Assembly: GCF_007004725.1 (NCBI RefSeq)
Contig: NZ_ML660165.1
Coordinates: 248,001-312,000 of the forward strand
Length of the DNA: 64,000 bases
From: Aliikangiella coralliicola
GTDB taxonomy: Bacteria; Pseudomonadota; Gammaproteobacteria; Enterobacterales; Kangiellaceae
Reading direction: 5' to 3'
In this document: positions 35,907-43,055 of the stretch, piece after piece
Layout of the letters: every line of letters starts with the position of its first letter
How positions within the stretch are numbered: position 1 is the first letter of the stretch
Notes under the pieces: generated by a model
Told to the model about the DNA's origin: nothing
Seen by the model: the letters and a program-made list of their open reading frames with translations, nothing else
Database searches by the model: none
Made by a program: the position numbers and the translations under genes

Positions 35907-36464
35907 CTAAAAATATTTGATCACTCCAGCCCAGCTCAGGATTGAAACGACCGTTCCGACCGCTCCAATAACCATCCTGGCAAAATGAACAGAATGTATC
36001 CCTGGTTGAATGACATTGACAGAGGGGTCGCCAGGTTTGTAGAACACCCAAAATGGTTGCATCGCTTTTACCAACTTTAGTTTTTCTTCGGCCTCTGATT
36101 TCTTAGTATAACTAGCGCTAAAATCATATTCAGTTCCCGAATAGTCCTGCTCTCCGACTCGAAACTGACAATGTATTTTCGGTGCATACCGTTTACTTCC
36201 GTTTGAGGTATGCCAAGTGAGTGAAGAACTAATTAATCTGGCTTCAGCCTTAGGCCATGTAGGACTATCTTTAGCCTCTTTGAGAGTAATCACTCCGGTA
36301 GCGAAAATAAAAAAACCAAGGATCGTTGCCATACACCAGGCTACCGAATCCAACCATTCGTATTCCGTAAAAAATGCAAGGGGAGCAACTAACATAAATA
36401 TCAACAAAAATGATATTGAATAAACACTTCTACCGGTTACTATTTTCACAAAACTACTGGACAT
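35907..36464 (-). CDS. DUF3592 membrane protein
   Basis: A 185-residue protein with two N-terminal membrane helices (SISFLLIFMLVAPLAFF and WCMATILGFFIFATGVITL). A DUF3592 extracytoplasmic domain follows (WPKAEARLISSSLTWH ... VFYKPGDPSVNVIQPG), then a C-terminal helix (MVIGAVGTVVSILSWAGVI). A paralogue of the gene at 23756; function unknown. AGGA lies close upstream of ATG 36464. Confidence 0.8.
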   Translation of the reverse strand: MSSSFVKIVTGRSVYSISFLLIFMLVAPLAFFTEYEWLDSVAWCMATILGFFIFATGVITLKEAKDSPTWPKAEARLISSSLTWHTSNGSKRYAPKIHCQFRVGEQDYSGTEYDFSASYTKKSEAEEKLKLVKAMQPFWVFYKPGDPSVNVIQPGIHSVHFARMVIGAVGTVVSILSWAGVIKYF

Positions 36465-36662
36465 TTTCCTAATCCTCTAGTTATTAGCCAGCTTTTCTCT
36501 AAAATAGCGAATAACGTTATAGTCTCTTCGATTGACAGTCAATGTCGTCATTGGAGAACTTATTCATTGTAAATTCTTATAGTAACTAAACAGGAAATAC
36601 TATTAACAATATAATTTAGTATGCAATGACTAGTTAATAGGCATTGATAGTATACTTACGTA

Positions 36663-36692
36663 ACAATATGTGAATCACTATTCACATATTGT
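36663..36692 (+). promoter_or_regulatory. perfect palindromic operator upstream of tetR
   Basis: ACAATATGTGAA (36663-36674) and TTCACATATTGT (36681-36692) are perfect 12-bp arms with a 6-base centre. The right arm contains the -35 element of the downstream promoter, so binding there would repress transcription of the TetR gene. Confidence 0.7.
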
Positions 36693-36709
36693 TCAGGTTT
36701 TGCTATATT
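36681..36709 (+). promoter_or_regulatory. sigma70-type promoter of the tetR gene
   Basis: -35 TTCACA (36681-36686), 17-base spacer, -10 TATATT (36704-36709). It overlaps the palindromic operator and lies 34 bases before the TTG start. Confidence 0.6.
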
Positions 36710-36742
36710 GACGCTGCCGTAATCTGAGTAAGGTGATAAAAT

Positions 36743-37366
36743 TTGACGGGGATTAAGAGCCAACAATCTCGTAGCCAAAAGACATTATCAAAATTGATAG
36801 ATGCGTTTTATCAATTGCTACAAGATAAGTATTTTGAACAAATATCGATCAAAGAGATCACTTCGCTCGCTAATGTTGCTGTCGGTACCTTTTATCGACG
36901 AATTGAAAACAAAGAAGCCCTTCTACCCGCAGTTTACGAAAAATATCATGAAGACATGGCACAGTGGACAAACCGACATTTTTCTCCAACCTATTGGAGG
37001 GGAAAATCGGTCAAGGAATTATCGTTTAGTTTAGTGGCAGATATTTATCACTACTTTAAGTCGCGCCGCGGCATAATTAGGACATTGCACCTCTATTCTC
37101 GACTTAATCCAAATATTGTGTCTGCTCAACAAACTCAAGAACGCTTGGATCAATACAAAAACATAGAGCAGGTAATTGCTAATCTACTGGAGTACTCAGG
37201 CCATAAGCACCCTGAAAAAAAGGCGAATATGGTTAGTTTTTTAATTTTATCATGCATCATCGAACGTGTGCTCTATCCAGATATTACACCATCGTTAGGT
37301 TTATCTATGTCAGATAAACAGTTCACATCAGAATTATCAAATGTTGTATTTACGTATATCAATTAG
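36743..37366 (+). CDS. TetR-family regulator
   Basis: A 207-residue protein. The N-terminal TetR helix-turn-helix reads ISIKEITSLANVAVGTFYRR, with the signature F-Y-R-R-x-x-N-K-E-x-L; the C-terminal ligand domain is divergent, as usual. The start is TTG 36743, decided by AGGTGA (36731-36736) 6 bases upstream and by the fit to the promoter. It is likely autoregulated through the overlapping palindrome. The alpha/beta hydrolase gene lies 59 bases downstream on the same strand and may be co-transcribed. Confidence 0.88.
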   Translation: MTGIKSQQSRSQKTLSKLIDAFYQLLQDKYFEQISIKEITSLANVAVGTFYRRIENKEALLPAVYEKYHEDMAQWTNRHFSPTYWRGKSVKELSFSLVADIYHYFKSRRGIIRTLHLYSRLNPNIVSAQQTQERLDQYKNIEQVIANLLEYSGHKHPEKKANMVSFLILSCIIERVLYPDITPSLGLSMSDKQFTSELSNVVFTYIN

Positions 37367-37425
37367 TACCAAATTAAACATAAATAAACCTCTATCAATG
37401 CCGACCTAGTAAGGAAATTAAAATA

Positions 37426-38343
37426 ATGTCTATTGCGAAAAATGTAGCGCTATCGATGATCATGTTTTCAAGTTTAATGTTTTCCCACCAAACGCTTTCA
37501 AAGTCAGAGTTATCAAGCCCAATACTTTCAGAGTCGAATCCTTCAAATTCAGAATTGGATCAATGTAACGATATAGAAAATGAAGTTCGCGTCAGCAATA
37601 TTTGCACAAAAATAGAAACCTACAAAAGCAAAAAAATAACTCAATCACCTATCCTCGTGATCACGCTACATGGCGATGCGCCGTTTGGAAAGCCTTCATA
37701 TCAATATCGATTCGCACAAAAAATTGCAAAGAACAGCGAGAATGTAATTAGTGTGGGAATGTTAAGACCAGGGTACACTGACGACTTTAACCGAACATCT
37801 GATGGTAAAAGAGGTCAAAGTGTCGGCGACAACTACGATGATAAAAGTGTGCAGCAGGTTGCTGACGCAATTGCGAGTTTAAAAGCTCGATATGAATCTG
37901 ATAAAGTTTTCCTCATCGGTCATTCTGGTGGTGCTGCCATCGCTGCAAAACTAATCGCACTCAACCCACTATTGGTAAACCATGCATTTATCGTATCTTG
38001 TCCCTGTGACATCAAAGCGTGGCGAGCTGATATGTATGCAAAAAGCCAATACGATGGATTTAAAGGAGACCTGAAAATTTCTTCCCCAACCGATTTAGTC
38101 AGTAAAATTTCCAACGATTCTCAAATTTCGATTTATGTCGGCGACAAAGATGAAATCACGAAGCCCTATCTCTCCAAAAAGTATATGGCAGAATTAAAAA
38201 AATTTAATAAGAAAGCGATGCTAAAAGTTATCAAAGGAAATCACGAAATTCTTCAACACAGGCAAGTCATCGAATCAGTAATCAGTGCGACATTAAATTC
38301 AAGCCAAGAAAATGACTCAAAAACCTTATCCCCGAATAACTAA
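37426..38343 (+). CDS. exported alpha/beta hydrolase
   Basis: A 305-residue protein with an N-terminal signal-like segment (NVALSMIMFSSLMFSHQTLS) and a serine hydrolase domain. LVITLHGDAPFG is the oxyanion strand, GHSGGAA near residue 165 carries the nucleophile serine, the acid is likely D in VGDKDEIT and the histidine is in IKGNHEILQH. The substrate is unknown (esterase/peptidase-like). AAGGA lies upstream of ATG 37426. Its position behind the TetR gene suggests induction by that regulator's ligand. Confidence 0.82.
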   Translation: MSIAKNVALSMIMFSSLMFSHQTLSKSELSSPILSESNPSNSELDQCNDIENEVRVSNICTKIETYKSKKITQSPILVITLHGDAPFGKPSYQYRFAQKIAKNSENVISVGMLRPGYTDDFNRTSDGKRGQSVGDNYDDKSVQQVADAIASLKARYESDKVFLIGHSGGAAIAAKLIALNPLLVNHAFIVSCPCDIKAWRADMYAKSQYDGFKGDLKISSPTDLVSKISNDSQISIYVGDKDEITKPYLSKKYMAELKKFNKKAMLKVIKGNHEILQHRQVIESVISATLNSSQENDSKTLSPNN

Positions 38344-38560
38344 TGATGGTGTTTTTGCTAAATAACGATACGTAGAAATGACATAATTTTTGAGACATTG
38401 GTGTGTGAGGAAGAGCAGTTAGCAATGAATACTTCTCCCTGTTTAAATAGTTTATTTTTCGCATTTTGAGATTGACTAGAAAATTAATCATGCGGCATTT
38501 ATAGTATTACTGCAAACTAACTGATTTGGCATTTCACCTTTAAAAGGAAACCAATTAACA

Positions 38561-39181
38561 ATGTCCACATTCAAACTCACTTATTTTGATATTGACGGCG
38601 GCCGTGCAGAACCCGCACGACTGGCAATGCATATCGGCGGCATCGATTTTGAAGACTATCGTTTTACTTTCGACCGATTTAATGAAGTTGTATCCACGAC
38701 GCCGTTAAAGCAAGTACCCACTTTCGCCATAGATGGTAAGCAAATCACCCAGTGTAATGCCATTCTACGTTACCTGGGGAAAAAGGCAGATCTCTATCCC
38801 GCAGATGATATGCAAGCTCTATTGTGCGACGAAGTTCTAGAAGCAATGGAAGATATGACCCACAAACTGGTCGCCACTTTCGGCCTCGAGGAAGATGCAT
38901 TAAAAAATGCTCGGGAAGCATTGGTAGAGGGGGCAATTAGCCATTACCTGAAGTGGGCGCAATCAAAACTAGAAGAACAAGGCGGCGAATATTTTATCGA
39001 AAACAAATTGACTGTCGCCGACTTAAAAGTATTCGTCTGGATCAGAGGTTTAAACTCAGGCCATCTCGATCATATACCGACGACACTGGTAGAAGAAGTC
39101 GCACCATTATTAAATGCTCACTGTGAAAGAGTCGCCGCGACACCTAAAATTGCTGATTATTATTCGTCGAGAGGATTATAG
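38561..39181 (+). CDS. glutathione S-transferase, sigma-like
   Basis: A 206-residue GST. The thioredoxin-like N-domain starts KLTYFDIDGGRAEPARLAMH with the catalytic tyrosine and the sigma/alpha-type GRAEPAR. QVPTFAIDGKQITQCNAILR contains the cis-proline and the glutathione-binding Gln/Ser-like site (here QC rather than QS). The helical C-domain includes LTVADLKVFVWI. It is a cytoplasmic detoxification enzyme. Its ribosome site is the AAAAGGAAA upstream. Monocistronic. Confidence 0.88.
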   Translation: MSTFKLTYFDIDGGRAEPARLAMHIGGIDFEDYRFTFDRFNEVVSTTPLKQVPTFAIDGKQITQCNAILRYLGKKADLYPADDMQALLCDEVLEAMEDMTHKLVATFGLEEDALKNAREALVEGAISHYLKWAQSKLEEQGGEYFIENKLTVADLKVFVWIRGLNSGHLDHIPTTLVEEVAPLLNAHCERVAATPKIADYYSSRGL

Positions 39182-39230
39182 TCGAGAGGACCATAAAATT
39201 TAGGTGCCATTCGTTAGCTTTGCTGAAAAC

Positions 39231-40163
39231 TCAACCAATGGCACTAACTTGTGTTAAAACATTGCCTAAAATCCCGGGAAAAATCGGCAAAAGTATTGCG
39301 GTAATACTTGACCAGTGCTTTTTTAAAATAGTACCGGGAGTCTCTGCGCCGTTAGCAGGCGCACTATCAGATTTATCCTTCGGCAAAACCTTGAACCGCC
39401 CCTGCAACCAAAGATAAGAAGAGAAATAACTGGCAGCCAGCAAAGTACTCGCAATAATACCAATAACCAAACTGAAAGACGGTGCTACATCAAACAAAAC
39501 GTCTCGAATGTCCTTAACAAATAGCGTTGCAGAAAACCGATACATTTCTTCTGCTTGAGACACCCAAATCACAAATAACACCGCCCCGTTATACATCAGG
39601 TAAGTCATGAAGCGCATTTTTTCGTTAATATCACTGGTATTTTTAGCCGGCACTAATAGCAAACAGTTTGTAGCCAACAACGAAACCATAGCAATAATTC
39701 CTAGTGCCATATTGTATGAGGTTAAACGCACTAAGCCACTCGATACCTGGTAAATATTTTTAAGTATATGCTCCACCGGCATTAGCGGCTTTTCTGCAAT
39801 CGCTATGGTATAAAAAAGAATTGAACTACAGGAAATTAAAATAGCAAAGAAAATGCCTCGCACAATGTAGCGCTCTGTAGTTGATAATTCCTTTGTTATT
39901 CTGACAATAATATAACCACAAAAAATAATCGTGATGAAAACCACCAGCCACATAAAATAACTGAGAGAAAACCATTTCAGTGCGGCTTTGACAATGTGAT
40001 GAGTGCTTTGCAGTGAAACGTTGGGATAGCCTTCTAATGTCACCAGGTTAACAACTGGCCATACCGCATTTTCAAACTGCGTTAATCCATCCATCGCAGC
40101 CAGTATCAGTAATACACCGAAAACAGACAATAAAGGATAAAGACACCCTCTATATTGATACAT
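39231..40163 (-). CDS. polytopic membrane protein, unknown
   Basis: A 310-residue protein with about seven predicted membrane helices (for example PLLSVFGVLLILAAMDGL, FMWLVVFITIIFCGYIIV, GIFFAILISCSSILFYTIA, VIGIIASTLLAASYFSSYLW and ITAILLPIFPGILGNVLT). No transporter or enzyme motif is recognised. GAGG lies 6 bases before ATG 40163. The next gene on the same strand (DUF3108) is upstream by about 90 bases, so the two may share a transcript. Confidence 0.7.
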   Translation of the reverse strand: MYQYRGCLYPLLSVFGVLLILAAMDGLTQFENAVWPVVNLVTLEGYPNVSLQSTHHIVKAALKWFSLSYFMWLVVFITIIFCGYIIVRITKELSTTERYIVRGIFFAILISCSSILFYTIAIAEKPLMPVEHILKNIYQVSSGLVRLTSYNMALGIIAMVSLLATNCLLLVPAKNTSDINEKMRFMTYLMYNGAVLFVIWVSQAEEMYRFSATLFVKDIRDVLFDVAPSFSLVIGIIASTLLAASYFSSYLWLQGRFKVLPKDKSDSAPANGAETPGTILKKHWSSITAILLPIFPGILGNVLTQVSAIG

Positions 40164-40250
40164 TTTAACCTCGAAATTTATGTCGAATATATAGGTTATT
40201 TTTAAGATAAAAACTGGTTGTTTTAAACCGCATCAAATATCACCCTTATG

Positions 40251-41051
40251 TCAGCATCTGGGAGCTTGCGAATTAACTGGCTCTGGCTCACTTTGTTCTG
40301 GTTTAATCAGGTCTGTTGTTGAAGATTCTACCAGTTCTCTTTGTGAGCTGGATTCTGCCGGATAAACAATGATTGGTTCGGACTTAAGTTCAATGGTAAT
40401 CCCATCAATTTCAATCGCCGCGGGGATCCACGCATAATTTTTTGCTAACCACAAAGTGCCGCCACCAACATCAGCTTTGCTAACAACTTTCAGTGTGTCT
40501 AGTTCCTTGAATTCAGTTTCATACTTCATCATTTTTTCAAAGTGAGCCTGTTGAGGATTGACTCGACCTTTTTCAATCACTTGATAATCGTGGGTAAACC
40601 CGACAGTTTGCGAACTTGCCAACTTCATCAGGTAAACTTGTGCTGAAAGTGGATCCCACAAAGTCGAATCGACATCATTTAACACACTTACTCGATCGAG
40701 CCCCCGAGTTGTGGTAATTGTTTTATTGTTCCAATCAAAAATAGTTTTAACATTATTTTTACTTTCTTTTGAATCAGTATGTAAATACTCAAGAGGAACA
40801 ATCGAATCGCCTTCAATTTTTAACACACTACAATCATAAGTTTTATGCACCGAGAAAAAAAGAAGTGAGCCTTTTGCCTTTAACGAATATTTGATGTAAT
40901 TATTACTTCTAACAAATTCGATTCTGGCTTCGCCATTTAAGACAGCATACTCACTGCCCTCATAGACACTTGTGAAGGATAATGGAAAAGAAGTTGCAGT
41001 CGACGCACTGACCGCTAACAAAACAGGAATATTAAGAAGACTTTCAACCAT
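40251..41051 (-). CDS. DUF3108 family protein
   Basis: A 266-residue protein resembling DUF3108 periplasmic/outer-membrane-associated proteins. It has repeated beta strands beginning YEGSEYAVLNGEARIEF, the central DPLSAQVYLMKLASSQ block and the LDTLKVVSKADVGGGTLWLA segment. The N-terminus (LLNIPVLLAVSASTAT) looks like a weak signal peptide. The Pro/Gln/Glu-rich tail ends SEPEPVNSQAPRC. The function of the family is unknown. Confidence 0.78.
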   Translation of the reverse strand: MVESLLNIPVLLAVSASTATSFPLSFTSVYEGSEYAVLNGEARIEFVRSNNYIKYSLKAKGSLLFFSVHKTYDCSVLKIEGDSIVPLEYLHTDSKESKNNVKTIFDWNNKTITTTRGLDRVSVLNDVDSTLWDPLSAQVYLMKLASSQTVGFTHDYQVIEKGRVNPQQAHFEKMMKYETEFKELDTLKVVSKADVGGGTLWLAKNYAWIPAAIEIDGITIELKSEPIIVYPAESSSQRELVESSTTDLIKPEQSEPEPVNSQAPRC

Positions 41052-41325
41052 ATCAATTTGAGATAATCCTTTTCTACATCATTTAAGTCACCAGACAAAC
41101 TTAAATATAAAAGTCTTTTATTTCCCTCCTTGTCACTATTGTACTTTTAATCATAGCATGCAAGATATCACGACAATAACTAATTTGTTATCGGTTACCG
41201 AGATCTTGTTAATGGATTTTCTTACCCGTTAGTTCAAAGTTGCAAGATAATTCTTTCCCATACACAGGTTTTTATTCGCATTATTCGGAAAAGTAGCTGT
41301 TAGAATTTACTCTGAATATTGTAAA

Positions 41326-41952
41326 ATGATAAAAAACAGATCGATAATTTATGGGACGCTAATAACAGTGGAGAACTTCTCATCCGGGCAAGCCTCCAGG
41401 CAAAAAGAGGGTCTTCAGTCTAACCTTCAGGGTCTTTTAAGAACGCTCTACAATAAACACTGGAAAGAATTGTGCCAGTATATCGCCGGTAAGTTTGGCA
41501 CGCCTCCTGATCCGGAAGACGTGGTTCAATCAGCCTTTGAACGCTTCTCAAAGTTGGACCAGCCAGAAGCGGTAGAAAACCCTCGAGCATTTCTCTACAA
41601 AATGTCGCAAAACATTGTCATAGATTACCACAGAGCGGCAAAAACTCGTGAAAACCACGCCCAGCAAGTTATTTTCGAGAATAGCGAAAATAATCTGGAC
41701 GACAACGATCCCTCAAACGTCTTAATAGTTAGAGAGAAACTAACTATTGTGACCAAGGTGATAGAACAACTTCCCAATACACAGCGTCAGCTAGTAATAT
41801 TAAATCGATTTCATCAAATATCTTACGCCGAAATTTCACGGCGTACAGGCATGTCACAAACTGAAATCAAGCGCCAGGTCGCCAGTGCATTAGCTATGTG
41901 CAGCGAAGCTATTGAAAAACAGGAATCAGCTGGCAAGGGCTTTAAACAATGA
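41326..41952 (+). CDS. ECF RNA polymerase sigma factor (FecI-like)
   Basis: A 208-residue sigma-70 family protein. Region 2 is DPEDVVQSAFERFSKL ... NPRAFLYKMSQNIVIDYHR and region 4 is LPNTQRQLVILNRFHQISYA with the HTH ISRRTGMSQTEIKRQVASAL. FecI-type factors are released by an anti-sigma FecR when an outer membrane receptor binds its ligand. The TGA stop overlaps the FecR ATG (ATGA), so the two are translationally coupled. The start region has no strong ribosome site. No convincing Fur box was seen in the ~270 bases upstream. Confidence 0.92.
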   Translation: MIKNRSIIYGTLITVENFSSGQASRQKEGLQSNLQGLLRTLYNKHWKELCQYIAGKFGTPPDPEDVVQSAFERFSKLDQPEAVENPRAFLYKMSQNIVIDYHRAAKTRENHAQQVIFENSENNLDDNDPSNVLIVREKLTIVTKVIEQLPNTQRQLVILNRFHQISYAEISRRTGMSQTEIKRQVASALAMCSEAIEKQESAGKGFKQ

Positions 41953-43055
41953 CAACAAATAATACCAACAAGACAGCCCAAATTCGGGAGCAAGCCAGCG
42001 ACTGGTTCGTGCGGATGTCAGCTGACGATGTCGACAACAATGAGCGAAATCATTTTCAGCAATGGCTCGTCATTAACCCCGAGCATGAGCGTGCTTATCG
42101 CCGTATTGAGTCAGTCTCAAATGCAATTGCCGGAGATGACTTTGCTAATACCACTCTGGCCAGCACTAGTGTCGAACAAGCTTTCAAAGCGATACGTGAC
42201 AATCAACCAACACAGCCGTTGAAGCGTGCCCGCTTTTGGCAACGAGCAGCAAATGATAGTCAGTTTTCTCCTGTCGCTTTAGTCGCCAGTATCCTGATAA
42301 GCGTTTCAATATTAGTACTCATGTACACTGCCGGTCCAACGACGCCAGATTCGTTACATTATCAAACTCAAGTTGCAGAGACTCGCGAGATTTCCCTTAA
42401 AGACGGTTCAATCATTTCTCTGGGCGCGGCATCCGGCATTACCGTTAGCCTGCGAGAGGAGATTCGTCAGGTGGTTTTAACCAAAGGAGAGGCATATTTT
42501 AACATTGCAAAAGACCAAAACAGGCCCTTTGATGTTACTGCAGGAAATACGGCAGTGCGTGTCTTAGGCACTCAGTTTAATGTGCGCCGCAATCTTAAAA
42601 CAGTCAATATTGCAGTCGCAGAAGGACTCGTTCAGGTGACCCATCAGTCTAAAAATTCTTCCGAAACCAAAACGCAACTATCCCAGGGACAAGCTGTTAC
42701 CAGCGATAGCAAGAATGGATTATCGGCAGTATCCCAGGTATCTGCGGAAAATATTGATAGCTGGAGAAATGGACGATTAGTATTTGAAGACGTTCCTCTT
42801 AGCCAAGTAGTAGAAGAAATTAAGCGCTACTATAAAGGAAACATAATGATTAGTTCTCCGGCTGTTGGCGAATTGCGCGTTACCGCCACATTTAAGGTTG
42901 ATCAAATTGAGTCGATGCTTTTTAATATTGCCGCCGGGCTTTCAATCGAAATCGTTAAGTATAGTTCTGGTATCTTTTTATCCGAAAAAGTTAAGAAGCC
43001 AGACGTGAAAAATGAAAAGTCGACAACAAAAAATAATCACTCAGAAAGCGACTGA
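41949..43055 (+). CDS. FecR-like anti-sigma factor/transducer
   Basis: A 368-residue protein in the usual order: N-terminal cytoplasmic DUF4880 helix bundle (ASDWFVRMSADDVDNNERNH), a membrane helix (VALVASILISVSILVLMYT) near 115, a periplasmic FecR domain (EISLKDGSIISLGAASG ... VLTKGEAYFNIAKD ... VRVLGTQFNV) and a C-terminal DUF4974 secretin/TonB-like domain (LSQVVEEIKRYYKGNIMIS). It links the receptor to the sigma factor. It overlaps the sigma gene by 4 bases and the receptor gene by 44 bases. Confidence 0.92.
   Translation: MTTNNTNKTAQIREQASDWFVRMSADDVDNNERNHFQQWLVINPEHERAYRRIESVSNAIAGDDFANTTLASTSVEQAFKAIRDNQPTQPLKRARFWQRAANDSQFSPVALVASILISVSILVLMYTAGPTTPDSLHYQTQVAETREISLKDGSIISLGAASGITVSLREEIRQVVLTKGEAYFNIAKDQNRPFDVTAGNTAVRVLGTQFNVRRNLKTVNIAVAEGLVQVTHQSKNSSETKTQLSQGQAVTSDSKNGLSAVSQVSAENIDSWRNGRLVFEDVPLSQVVEEIKRYYKGNIMISSPAVGELRVTATFKVDQIESMLFNIAAGLSIEIVKYSSGIFLSEKVKKPDVKNEKSTTKNNHSESD

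Noticed and set aside
41052..41325. Fur box upstream of the ECF sigma gene
   Set aside because: GATAATTCTTTCCCAT is only a weak partial match to the Fur consensus.
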